Below, in pieces: positions 26,463-33,735 of a DNA stretch of 37,950 nucleotides (its first letter is position 1; the number at the start of each line of letters is the position of its first letter). This DNA comes from Desulfobacterales bacterium (GTDB taxonomy: Bacteria > Desulfobacterota > Desulfobacteria > Desulfobacterales > RPRI01). A program made the position numbers and the translations under genes. The stretch covers positions 1-37,950 of the forward strand of contig JAGVOC010000148.1 in NCBI GenBank assembly GCA_020052975.1, written 5' to 3'. The notes under the pieces were generated by a model. It saw only the letters and a program-made list of their open reading frames with translations, was not told the origin of the DNA and made no database searches.

Positions 26463-26601
26463 ACCGGAAAAGCCAGCGTATTCACCGTAGCTTGCTGCGG
26501 GGTTAGCGAGCGCTGTTTCGGTTCAACATAAATGGTCAACTTAATCAGGGCTTTTTTTATTGATAATGTTAACAATATGATGATACCATCCTTATAAATA
26601 T

Positions 26602-26754
26602 GACGGCTTCGTAAAAAGTCACTCTGCTGTGTTTCGCATCATCTTTCGTCATTGCGGCGTACTTATATGTACGCCGCATTCCTCAAGATTCGCGCGCCTT
26701 GCATATTGAGCTTTTTACATTACCGTCTGAATTCGTACTTTTTACGAAGCCGTC
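26602..26754 (+). repeat. Family A TIR repeat, copy 4 (intact reference copy)
   Basis: This copy has both ends: GACGGCTTCGTAAAAAGTC at left and a GACTTTTTACGAAGCCGTC variant (GTACTTTTTACGAAGCCGTC) at right. The central hairpin at 26653-26678 has perfect 10-bp arms TGCGGCGTAC and GTACGCCGCA around TTATAT. Compared with the other copies an A-T pair has become G-C and a mismatch has become a pair. The next gene's ribosome binding site, AAGGA, directly follows the right end. Confidence 0.88.
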
Positions 26755-26765
26755 AAGGATGATAT

Positions 26766-26987
26766 TTGGAAATAACAAAAAAGTATTATATTGTTGACCG
26801 AAAGAATATTTCATATTTGAAGTTTATTTTTGAAGCTTGCGAAGGAATTGCAATTATTACTACAATAGATCCGGGCAGTGGAATTATACTGTTTCGCATT
26901 CCCCCGGGATGTGAAAATGATGTTGAAATGGTAATACAGGGCCTGAAAAAAGAAATTATGATCGAAGAGTATCTGCCTGATATTTAA
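26766..26987 (+). CDS. DUF4911 domain protein
   Basis: This 73-residue protein is of the DUF4911 type often found beside miaB in deltaproteobacteria. It reads MEITKKYYIVDRKNISYLKF..., then ACEGIAIITTIDPGSGIILF, then a C-terminal helix VEMVIQGLKKEI. I take a TTG start at 26766 because AAGGA lies six bases upstream. There is no ATG early in the frame. The miaB start is 19 bp downstream, so the two form one transcript. The fold suggests a small alpha/beta ligand-sensing domain; no activity is known to me. Confidence 0.82.
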   Translation: MEITKKYYIVDRKNISYLKFIFEACEGIAIITTIDPGSGIILFRIPPGCENDVEMVIQGLKKEIMIEEYLPDI

Positions 26988-27006
26988 GAAGGAATAAAAG
27001 AAGGAA

Positions 27007-28422
27007 ATGAACACGAAGTACCTTTATATTAATACTTTCGGATGCCAGATGAATGTTTATGATTCCGAACAGATTGCAAGGGTGTTAACACCCTTGGGAT
27101 ATAAGATAACCCCGTCTCCCGGTGCGGCAGATCTTATTATTGTAAATACCTGCGCAATAAGAGGAAAGGCGGAACAGAAAGCTTTCAGTTTCCTTGGACG
27201 CCTTGCCGGTTTGAAGAGGAAAAAACCGGATCTTATTATTGGTGTCGGAGGATGTGTCGCCCAGCAGGAAGGCCGGAAGATTCTTGAGAAGATCCGTTAT
27301 ATAGATCTTGTTTTTGGCACTCACGCGCTTAACAGGCTGCCCGATCATGTCATGGAGATAGCAACCAGAAGATGCCGGATTGCAGACATTGAAATGGCAC
27401 CGGAAATCATCGAGTTTCCGCCCGGTGCTCCGATTGTCAATGGGAATATAACAAGATTTGTGACAATAATGCGGGGGTGTGACAATTATTGCACTTATTG
27501 CGTGGTTCCTTTTGTAAGGGGCCGGGAGATAAGCAGGGAACCTGAAAATATCATAAATGAAATCAGGGAGCTTGTTAAAACCGGTGTGCAGGAAGTTACG
27601 CTGCTGGGGCAGAATGTAAACAGTTATGGCAAAAAAGAAGGGCTTTGCTCTTTTTCCGCCCTGCTGAAACTTGTAAACAAAATAGAAGGCCTTTTCAGAA
27701 TCCGGTTTACGACTTCTTATCCGAAAGATCTCTCCGATGAACTCATATTCGCCTTCAGGGATTTTGAAAAACTCTGCAGCCATATTCACTTGCCGGTCCA
27801 GTCCGGCTCAAACAGCGTCTTAAAGAGGATGAACAGGAAATATTCTAAAGAGCTTTACCTTGATAAAATAGACAAGCTGAGAAAAATATTGCCTGATATT
27901 GCAATAACATCCGATGTTATCGTCGGTTTTCCGGGAGAAACTGACAATGATTTTGCAGAGACACTTGATCTGGTCAGGAAAGTGGAGTTTGACAGCCTCT
28001 TCACGTTTGAGTATTCGGATCGTACAAATGCTCCGGCTGCACACTTTTCCGGCAAGATTCCGGACAAGGAGAAAAATGAAAGGCTTCGTATACTGCTGGA
28101 ATTACAAGAATATTATAATGCAAAGAAAAACCTGGCTCTTGTCGGAACAACCGAGTTGATACTTGTTGACGGATTCAGTAAAAAGCAGAGCCCTGTTAAC
28201 GGGCAAAACGGATTTTCGGGTGTACAGTGGACAGGACGGACATCAACAAATAAAATCGTAAATTTTGTTGATGCAAATACTCTTTCAGGTGATGATAATC
28301 TGATGGGTAATATAATCGATGTTATGATTGAAAAAGCATTTTCGCATTCTCTCTGGGGCAGACCGGTTAATGTGAAACCAATGCCTTTAAGGGTGAAAGG
28401 AGAGGAGAGTTATGCTGCTTAA
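27007..28422 (+). CDS. miaB: tRNA-2-methylthio-N6-dimethylallyladenosine synthase MiaB
   Basis: This 471-residue radical SAM methylthiotransferase has the auxiliary [4Fe-4S] ligands C13 (NTFGCQMN), C49 (VNTCAIRG) and C83 (VGGCVAQQ). The SAM-cluster motif CDNYCTYC contains C158, C162 and C165. A C-terminal TRAM domain begins near residue 375 (LVGTTELILVDG). It adds the 2-methylthio group to i6A37 of tRNAs. RimO and MtaB are close relatives, but FGCQMN and MRGCDNYCTYCVVPFVRG favour MiaB. The end overlaps the next gene by 11 bases. Confidence 0.96.
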   Translation: MNTKYLYINTFGCQMNVYDSEQIARVLTPLGYKITPSPGAADLIIVNTCAIRGKAEQKAFSFLGRLAGLKRKKPDLIIGVGGCVAQQEGRKILEKIRYIDLVFGTHALNRLPDHVMEIATRRCRIADIEMAPEIIEFPPGAPIVNGNITRFVTIMRGCDNYCTYCVVPFVRGREISREPENIINEIRELVKTGVQEVTLLGQNVNSYGKKEGLCSFSALLKLVNKIEGLFRIRFTTSYPKDLSDELIFAFRDFEKLCSHIHLPVQSGSNSVLKRMNRKYSKELYLDKIDKLRKILPDIAITSDVIVGFPGETDNDFAETLDLVRKVEFDSLFTFEYSDRTNAPAAHFSGKIPDKEKNERLRILLELQEYYNAKKNLALVGTTELILVDGFSKKQSPVNGQNGFSGVQWTGRTSTNKIVNFVDANTLSGDDNLMGNIIDVMIEKAFSHSLWGRPVNVKPMPLRVKGEESYAA

Positions 28423-28909
28423 GGTAAGCATAGCAGGTATGACCATGGACCCGGCATCAAATACGCCGATAATAATATTGAAGTCAGCAGAGGGAGATCA
28501 GGCTGTTCCAATATGGATCGGGTTACTTGAGGCTACATCAATAGCTTCAGTGCTTCAGAAGATCAAGTTTGAACGTCCGATGACGCACGATCTTTTTAAG
28601 AATTTTGCCGAGCTTATGAATATTAAGGTTTCAAGGGTAGAAATTTGCGATTTGATAGGAAGCACATATTTCGCTAAAATATATTTTGCTTCCGATGGGG
28701 GGGATTTTGATATGGATTCCCGCCCAAGCGATGCAATTGCAATCGCTCTGCGCTTCGATGCCCCGATTTATCTGGATGATAAGGTCATTGAAAAATCGAA
28801 AGGGATGGAAGAAAAACCTGTGGTTGTGGATACGAGCGAGGAAGGTAAAAAGTGGGCCGAGTATCTTGAAAAACTGTCTCCAGAAGATTTCGGCAAATCC
28901 AAAGTCTGA
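28412..28909 (+). CDS. Bifunctional nuclease family protein (DUF151)
   Basis: This 165-residue protein matches the BFN/DUF151 domain: the opening MLLKVSIAGMTMDPASNTPI, IWIGLLEATSIASVLQKI (about 36-53), RPMTHDLFKNF (55-65) and SRPSDAIAIALRFDAPIYLD (about 107-126). Plant and bacterial relatives have DNase/RNase activity; the role here is unknown. It starts inside the miaB end, preceded by GGAGAGGAG. Its TGA stop at 28907-28909 is also the first bases of the TIR TGACGGCTTCG, so the element end has set the present C-terminus. Confidence 0.92.
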   Translation: MLLKVSIAGMTMDPASNTPIIILKSAEGDQAVPIWIGLLEATSIASVLQKIKFERPMTHDLFKNFAELMNIKVSRVEICDLIGSTYFAKIYFASDGGDFDMDSRPSDAIAIALRFDAPIYLDDKVIEKSKGMEEKPVVVDTSEEGKKWAEYLEKLSPEDFGKSKV

Positions 28910-29033
28910 CGGCTTCGTAAAAAGTCATTCTGCTGTGTTGCGCTTCATCTTTCGTCATTGCAGCGTACTATTATGTACGCTTCATTCCTCAAGATTCGCG
29001 CGCCTTGCATAATGAGCTTTTTACTTTGCCGTA
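28908..29033 (+). repeat. Family A TIR repeat, copy 5
   Basis: GACGGCTTCGTAAAAAGTC at left; the right side stops at GAGCTTTTTACTTTGCCGT. The hairpin at 28962-28981 has loop TATTAT. The left end overlaps the DUF151 stop codon. The rest of the gap to 29100 ends in AAGGAG, which serves the next gene. Confidence 0.87.
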
Positions 29034-29100
29034 GGGATTTTTGCTTATTATGATTTATTCAAAGTATGTCGGCTTTGTATAAAATATAAGGAGAATAAAA

Positions 29101-29736
29101 GTGATAGATCTTCATACTCATTCATTATTCAGCGACGGGGTATTGGTTCCCTCTGAACTTGCAAGGCGGGCCGAATTTGCAGGTCTTACAGGAATAGGAA
29201 TAACTGACCACGGGGATTCTTCCAATATAGATTTTATTGTCCCAAGGATTGTGGCTGTCGCATGTGATTTGAACAGATTCATGACCATAAAGGTTATACC
29301 CGGGATTGAACTTACCCACGTACCCCCATTACTGATAGCAGAATGTGCGAGGAGAGCCAGGAACCTTGGAGCAAGAATAATCATCGTTCACGGGGAAACA
29401 ATAGTTGAGCCTGTTGCTCCGGGTACAAACAGGGCTGCTCTTGAGGCAGACATAAATATTCTTGCACATCCCGGCCTTATATCCATAGAGGAGGTCCTCA
29501 AGGCAAAAGAGAAGGGAATCCTTCTCGAGATTTCAGCGCGCAAAGGGCACAGTCTGACCAACGGGTATGTGGCTAAACTGGCAGCAGAAGCAGGCGCAAA
29601 ACTTGTCATAAATACGGACACCCATGACCCTTCAGACCTTATAAACCGGGATCAGGCATTAAAAATTGTCCTCGGCGCAGGTCTGACCGAAGAAGATTTC
29701 AACATGATGCAGCAAAACGCGTCGGCTTTTATATAA
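29101..29736 (+). CDS. PHP domain phosphoesterase (histidinol-phosphatase-like)
   Basis: This 211-residue PHP protein has the metal-binding residues in IDLHTHSLFSDG (H5, H7), GIGITDHGD (D36, H37), the later ILAHPGLIS (about 117-125) and INTDTHDPSD (about 173-182). The family includes HisK-type histidinol phosphatases and nucleases or phosphatases of unknown substrate; no histidine biosynthesis gene is nearby, so the substrate is left open. The GTG start follows AAGGAG at a good distance. Confidence 0.87.
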   Translation: MIDLHTHSLFSDGVLVPSELARRAEFAGLTGIGITDHGDSSNIDFIVPRIVAVACDLNRFMTIKVIPGIELTHVPPLLIAECARRARNLGARIIIVHGETIVEPVAPGTNRAALEADINILAHPGLISIEEVLKAKEKGILLEISARKGHSLTNGYVAKLAAEAGAKLVINTDTHDPSDLINRDQALKIVLGAGLTEEDFNMMQQNASAFI

Positions 29737-29832
29737 TGACTTCCAAAAAGCTCATTAAGTGAGCATATTCAGACTTCCAACAAGTTCGTCGAGGTTGCCG
29801 TTCGCGGCATAAAATTGCTTTTTACGAAGCCG
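29737..29832. repeat. Degraded TIR element between PHP and M29 genes
   Basis: The left part TGACTTCCAAAAAGCTCATT and the right end GCTTTTTACGAAGCCGTCA are altered forms of the shared termini. The interior (TTCAGACTTCCAACAAG, CGAGGTTGCCGTTCGCGG) matches no other copy in the window. The right terminus runs into the stop codon of the minus-strand M29 gene. Confidence 0.6.
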
Positions 29833-31032
29833 TCAAATCATGAATTTTCCGTTTTCATAGATTACGACTTTTCCTCCTGCAGCAAGACGGGCGGTGACTC
29901 TTTTTTTCTCGGTATTGACAAGATCCCAGTGGAGCGCCGAGTCATTGAATCCCAGATCTTTCTTCATTTCCTTCGTAAGCTTTTTGGGGTCTCCCGAGAA
30001 TGTGTCCGAATATGATGAGCCGACGGCTATATGGCAGTTGCCGAAGCTGCCGCCGTAGTTTTCATCAAAAAGGGTGTTTGCCATAAACCTGTTTATTTTC
30101 GAAAATCTCCTGTCGGTCAGGGAAAATTCTCCTATCCTGTTTGCGCCCTTATCCATTGCCAGTTGTTTTCTCACGAATTCTTCCCCTGTTTGCGCCTCAA
30201 TTTTTACCGCCGAGCCTTTCTTAAACTCCAGCCTGACGTTTTCAACGTAATTGCCGCTCCTGTATGACGGCTGGTCTGCAAAGTATTTTCCACTTGTTCC
30301 CCTCCAGTCCGGGGAAAGGAATAACTCGAAACTTGGAATATTGTGGCCCGATATGCCGATCCATTTTCTCTGTGCGCCGGGTGTGATTACAAGATCAATA
30401 TTTTCCGATTCGATATGGAACGATTTGACGTTCATGCCGTTAAGCCATTTCTTTATCCGGGCTGCGTCATTGTAAACTCTTTTCCATTCCTCGACAGGGG
30501 ATTTTTTATTCAGAAAACATGCCGCAGCGATTTCGTTTGTGTATTCTTTCATGGGTAACCCCGCATGTTTCGCCAGTTCTGCGGTCGGAAGCATGCAGAG
30601 TGTCCAGCCGAAAACGCCTTCTTCCTCCCTTTTGTCGATTGTATCCTTTAAATGTTTCCTTGCTACTGCGGCCTTCCCGATTTTTCCTGGATCTACGCCG
30701 CTTAGATGAGTTATCGATTCAGGAGCATGGAGAAAGATGCTGCCGTTTAAGTTTTTATAAAGCTCTTCTTCGCCTGGAGGCGTGAAAACAAGCTGCCTGC
30801 TGTTTGAAATATCGTAAAAGCTGCGCTCCATGACCGGGGTGGAGTTCATTCTCAAAACCGGGTTTATGCCAATCTTTAAGAGTTTTTCGTTTAAGATTTC
30901 AGCCAGCCTGATTGCAGCAAGGTTGTATCTGATTAAAACCGCATCATTTTTTTTGAATTTGCCTGTCCGGGCTGTCTTAAGCCCCCAGAGAAGTACATCT
31001 GCATATTTGTAAAGTTGTTTTTCAGTCAGCAT
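29833..31032 (-). CDS. M29 family aminopeptidase (AmpS/PepS-like)
   Basis: This 399-residue metallopeptidase of the thermophilic aminopeptidase family (M29) shows GISGHNIPSFELFLSPDWRG (about 244-263), the metal-binding EFSLTDRRFSKINRF region (about 318) with Asp/Glu ligands, and the histidine-containing NCHIAVGSSYSDTF (about 344-357) and SALHWDLV (about 377). It releases N-terminal amino acids in the cytoplasm. Its stop (TGA, 29835-29833) is the first three bases of a TIR end (TGACGGCTTCG). It faces away from the PHP gene's direction, so they converge. Confidence 0.88.
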   Translation of the reverse strand: MLTEKQLYKYADVLLWGLKTARTGKFKKNDAVLIRYNLAAIRLAEILNEKLLKIGINPVLRMNSTPVMERSFYDISNSRQLVFTPPGEEELYKNLNGSIFLHAPESITHLSGVDPGKIGKAAVARKHLKDTIDKREEEGVFGWTLCMLPTAELAKHAGLPMKEYTNEIAAACFLNKKSPVEEWKRVYNDAARIKKWLNGMNVKSFHIESENIDLVITPGAQRKWIGISGHNIPSFELFLSPDWRGTSGKYFADQPSYRSGNYVENVRLEFKKGSAVKIEAQTGEEFVRKQLAMDKGANRIGEFSLTDRRFSKINRFMANTLFDENYGGSFGNCHIAVGSSYSDTFSGDPKKLTKEMKKDLGFNDSALHWDLVNTEKKRVTARLAAGGKVVIYENGKFMI

Positions 31033-31046
31033 AAATTATCCTCTCT

Positions 31047-31173
31047 GACGGCCTTGTAAAAAGTCATTCTGCTGTGTTGCGCTTCATCTTTCATCATTGC
31101 AGCGTACCAATAACTACGCTTCATTCCTCAAGATTCGCGCGCCTTGCATAATGAGCTTTTTACTTTGCCGTCT
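31047..31173 (+). repeat. Family A TIR repeat, copy 6
   Basis: GACGGCCTTGTAAAAAGTC at left, ending GAGCTTTTTACTTTGCCGTC. The hairpin at 31101-31120 has arms AGCGTAC and CTACGCT (loop CAATAA), so the pair closing the loop is lost; this is the only copy with a broken pair in the inner seven. It lies between the small unknown gene and the M29 gene. Confidence 0.86.
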
Positions 31174-31193
31174 GGGTTATGCATTATTAAAAG

Positions 31194-31442
31194 TCAATCA
31201 TCCTTGAGAAAAAGCGAATGATACTCAGGTTCACTCAAATGATTTTTCAGGATTCTTGTTATCATGAAAAATATCCCGGAAAGCTCTTCATCGGTAAGCC
31301 TTCCGATTAATTGTCCGGAAAGCTTGTCGTCTGAAAATTTTTGCAGATAATAGCGTACGGTGTTTTCGTCAGTTTCCCTGTCGAGACCAAAACCGACAAG
31401 TCCGGTGTATGTTTCAATAAAGTTATGAGAGTGTTTTGCCAT
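31194..31442 (-). CDS. Small conserved-looking protein of unknown function
   Basis: This 82-residue soluble protein starts MAKHSHNFIETYTGLVGFGL, then ENTVRYYLQKFSDDKLSGQL, then DEELSGIFFMITRILKNHL. It looks helical, with no signal peptide, cysteine cluster or zinc motif. I do not recognise the family. Its codon pattern and compact amphipathic helices argue for a real gene. A weak AAAGAA-type site precedes the ATG. It has no partner that would make it an antitoxin or toxin pair. Confidence 0.6.
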   Translation of the reverse strand: MAKHSHNFIETYTGLVGFGLDRETDENTVRYYLQKFSDDKLSGQLIGRLTDEELSGIFFMITRILKNHLSEPEYHSLFLKDD

Positions 31443-31479
31443 TATTCTTTAAGGCCCTTTCCCTGTATAGTTAGAATAA

Positions 31480-31671
31480 AGGGGTCAAGGATTCGAGGGT
31501 TCAAGGGTTCAGGTGTTTGTTTTATTAATAATTTTATCAGATAGTTAAGTATCATCTTAACCTCCACGATATCTCTCTCTAAAGTTATTGCAGGCTTTTC
31601 TTTCACTTGAATCCTCGAATCCTTGACCCCTTGAATCCTTATAGGATCACCAACTCTTTTGGAGATGATCC
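31480..31671. repeat. Inverted word blocks plus REP-like unit
   Basis: AAGGGGTCAAGGATTCGAGG and GGTTCAAGGGTTCAGG at the left are mirrored by CACTTGAATCCTCGAATCC and TTGACCCCTTGAATCC at 31602-31637, followed by GGATCACCAACTC...GATGATCC (31644-31671). The right half is the inverse of 26399-26462. The rest of this 348-bp gap (31672-31790) shows only AT-rich sequence. Confidence 0.72.
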
Positions 31672-31790
31672 GAAATAATTATTAAGTTGACTTTATATCC
31701 GCCTTATTGTGTATTCCGGCTGGTTTATATAAAGAAAATGAAGAACGGTCAACATAAGTTTATCTTGAAATTCCGGGAGATAATATCGCT

Positions 31791-32687
31791 TTGGTTTTTG
31801 ATTATTTCACTTTGTCAGATAATGTTTCAATCCGTTATGGACTATTGGATTGCGGGGCGGAAAGAAAAAACGGCTCAGTTATCCTGCTTGGCGGCAGAAA
31901 AGAGTTCATGGAGAAATATGCAGAGACAACAGAGGAGTTGAAGCAAAGGCAATTTGATGTTTACAGTATGGACTGGAGAGGGCAGGGCCTTTCAGCGCGT
32001 CTTCTTACAAACAGGCAGAAGGGCCATATCAACAGCTATAGTGAATATCTTGAGGATTTGAATTATTTCGTAAACAATATCGTAAGGCCCGTCGCCGTTT
32101 CGCCTTTAATATTTCTTGCCCATTCGATGGGCGGACACGTAGCGCTTCGTTTTCTGCATGATTTCCCGGAAGCAGCCGACAAAGTTGTCCTGACATCCCC
32201 CATGATAGATATTAATATCCCCTCATTTCCAAGATGGCTTGTGAGATTTATTTCTTTTTGTGCGTCAGGGGCTGGTTTCGGGCATTCTTATTCGGTTGGC
32301 TCACAAGGCTATTCCGCCCCAAATATAAAGTTTGAAGGAAACACTCTTACATCGGATCCGGTGCGTTTTATGGATGAGCACAGGGCAATTGAATCGAATC
32401 CGGACCTTGCTTTGGGCGGCGTGACTTATGGCTGGCTTGCAGCGACATTTAAATCGATAGACATTTTATCGAGTGCAGAATACGCCGGGAAAATAAAGAC
32501 GCCGGTATTGATTATCAGCGCCGGTAAGGACAGAATAGTATCTGAATCGGCCCAGAGAGCCATATGTTCCGTAATGGAAAAAAGTAGCTTTGTATGCATT
32601 CCTGATTCATACCACGAAATACTCAAGGAAAGGGATAAAGTAAGAAATATTTTCTGGAGAGAATTTGACGGGTTCATAAGCGGTTAA
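31791..32687 (+). CDS. Alpha/beta hydrolase (lysophospholipase/monoacylglycerol lipase type)
   Basis: This 298-residue hydrolase has the nucleophile elbow LAHSMGGHVALRF (S112), an acid D247 in SAGKDRIV and a histidine H275 in DSYHEIL, forming the catalytic triad. YSMDWRGQGLSAR (58-70) is the typical oxyanion-region motif of PldB and monoglyceride lipases. I take a TTG start at 31791 because homology-like sequence begins there (FDYFTLSDNVSIRYGLLD); a GGGAG lies 12 bases upstream. No signal peptide is seen. The gene converges on a glycerophosphodiester phosphodiesterase, so both may serve lipid turnover, though they are not in one transcript. Confidence 0.88.
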   Translation: MVFDYFTLSDNVSIRYGLLDCGAERKNGSVILLGGRKEFMEKYAETTEELKQRQFDVYSMDWRGQGLSARLLTNRQKGHINSYSEYLEDLNYFVNNIVRPVAVSPLIFLAHSMGGHVALRFLHDFPEAADKVVLTSPMIDINIPSFPRWLVRFISFCASGAGFGHSYSVGSQGYSAPNIKFEGNTLTSDPVRFMDEHRAIESNPDLALGGVTYGWLAATFKSIDILSSAEYAGKIKTPVLIISAGKDRIVSESAQRAICSVMEKSSFVCIPDSYHEILKERDKVRNIFWREFDGFISG

Positions 32688-32704
32688 AAGTTCCCTGTAA
32701 CCCT

Positions 32705-33475
32705 TCAAATGCTTTTCGTCAAATAACTGCAAAGCCACCCCGGCTTGTCTGTCATTATGACATCTGCACCAGCCTCTATAGCCTTTTTTACTTGTTCCGG
32801 AGTGTTGCATGTGTATGTTAAAACACGATACCCGCCTTTTTTAGCTTTATCCATAAAACTTTCCGATAGTTTACTTACCGGAAGGCAGAGGCCATGAAGG
32901 TAAGAAGGATAAGATGGCTGCTTAAAAGAAGACCCGGAAAGATTGAAAACATAGTTTAGTCCGGAAACTTTCTGATGCGCAAAGTCGAGTATATTCAGAT
33001 TAAAGGAGAGAATAAAGATGTTGCCTGAATATTTGTACGGCACTCTTTTATTTATGGTTTCCAAAACCTTTAACGTCAATATCCGGGATGTTTCCGAAAA
33101 GGAATCATCTTCATTTGATTTTATTTCTATGAAAAGCCGGGTTATTTTGCTGTAAAGATCTATTGTTTTTTCAAATGTGAGGATCCTCTCATTCTTATAT
33201 TTACCGGAAAACCAGCTTCCGCAGTCCATTTGGCTCAATTCGCTGAAGAAAACGGATTCGATTTTTTTACGGCTTCCTGATATCTGGCCAAGTGACCTGT
33301 CATGATGAATAACAGGCACGCCATCGCGGGTAATTCTGACATCGAATTCAATTCCATCAACAGAATAATTGAGGGCAGCATCGAAAGCCGAGCGTGTATT
33401 TTCAGGGGCTTCTTCTCCTGCTCCCCTGTGCGCCACAATCAATGGCCGGTATTTGTTTGTCATTTTTTTATTCAT
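32705..33475 (-). CDS. Glycerophosphodiester phosphodiesterase (GDPD family)
   Basis: From the ATG at 33475 (preceded by GGAG) the protein has 256 residues; the frame could begin at 33496, but no ribosome binding site is there. Catalytic features are LIVAHRGAGEEAPENTRSAF (H16, R17, E25), GIEFDVRITRDGVPVIHHD (metal-binding E and D, and a second His), the RLFIEIKSNED strand (Glu), and the late EAGADVIMTDKPGW ending. It splits glycerophosphodiesters into sn-glycerol 3-phosphate and an alcohol. No signal peptide is visible, so a cytoplasmic UgpQ-like role is likely. Confidence 0.93.
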   Translation of the reverse strand: MNKKMTNKYRPLIVAHRGAGEEAPENTRSAFDAALNYSVDGIEFDVRITRDGVPVIHHDRSLGQISGSRKKIESVFFSELSQMDCGSWFSGKYKNERILTFEKTIDLYSKITRLFIEIKSNEDDSFSETSRILTLKVLETINKRVPYKYSGNIFILSFNLNILDFAHQKVSGLNYVFNLSGSSFKQPSYPSYLHGLCLPVSKLSESFMDKAKKGGYRVLTYTCNTPEQVKKAIEAGADVIMTDKPGWLCSYLTKSI

Positions 33476-33618
33476 TCCTGTCTTCTCCAAGGTCATTCAT
33501 TAAAGTGACTGCTGAATAAAATTAACCTCTCTTCCCTTTATGCATCTTAAAAATAGAAATGGATCCCGATCCCTGTATATTCTATGTTTTTCTCATAGAA
33601 CAGGCCATGAGGCGCCGG

Positions 33619-33735
33619 TTATCCATCTTCCCCATTATTATTGATACTGTCTTCAGACGATTCTGCTGCTGCAACAAGTGCGATAAACATAATCATAACT
33701 GCTGCGATGACAAATATGTGATTATATCTTTTCAC
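33619..33735 (-). CDS. Putative 38-residue membrane or exported small protein
   Basis: On the minus strand a GTG at 33735, with AAGGA nine bases upstream, opens a frame reading MKRYNHIFVIAAVMIMFIAL then VAAAESSEDSINNNGEDG and TAA at 33619. The shape is that of a small membrane protein or a signal-like peptide: short basic start, a 17-residue hydrophobic core, an AAA turn, and an acidic polar tail. It overlaps the last 14 bases of the YgiQ gene in another frame, so it would be translationally coupled. It is too short for homology by eye. I cannot rule out a remnant of a longer exported protein. Confidence 0.45.
   Translation of the reverse strand: MKRYNHIFVIAAVMIMFIALVAAAESSEDSINNNGEDG

Noticed and set aside
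28686..29012. Open frame of 108 codons overlapping DUF151 and repeat A5
   Set aside because: It is an out-of-frame shadow of the DUF151 gene continuing into the repeat; a similar peptide (KSHSAVL...) is read from the opposite strand of copy A2, showing that it is repeat-derived.
31194..31442. Toxin-antitoxin component
   Set aside because: Small and isolated, but no adjacent partner gene and no known toxin or antitoxin motif.
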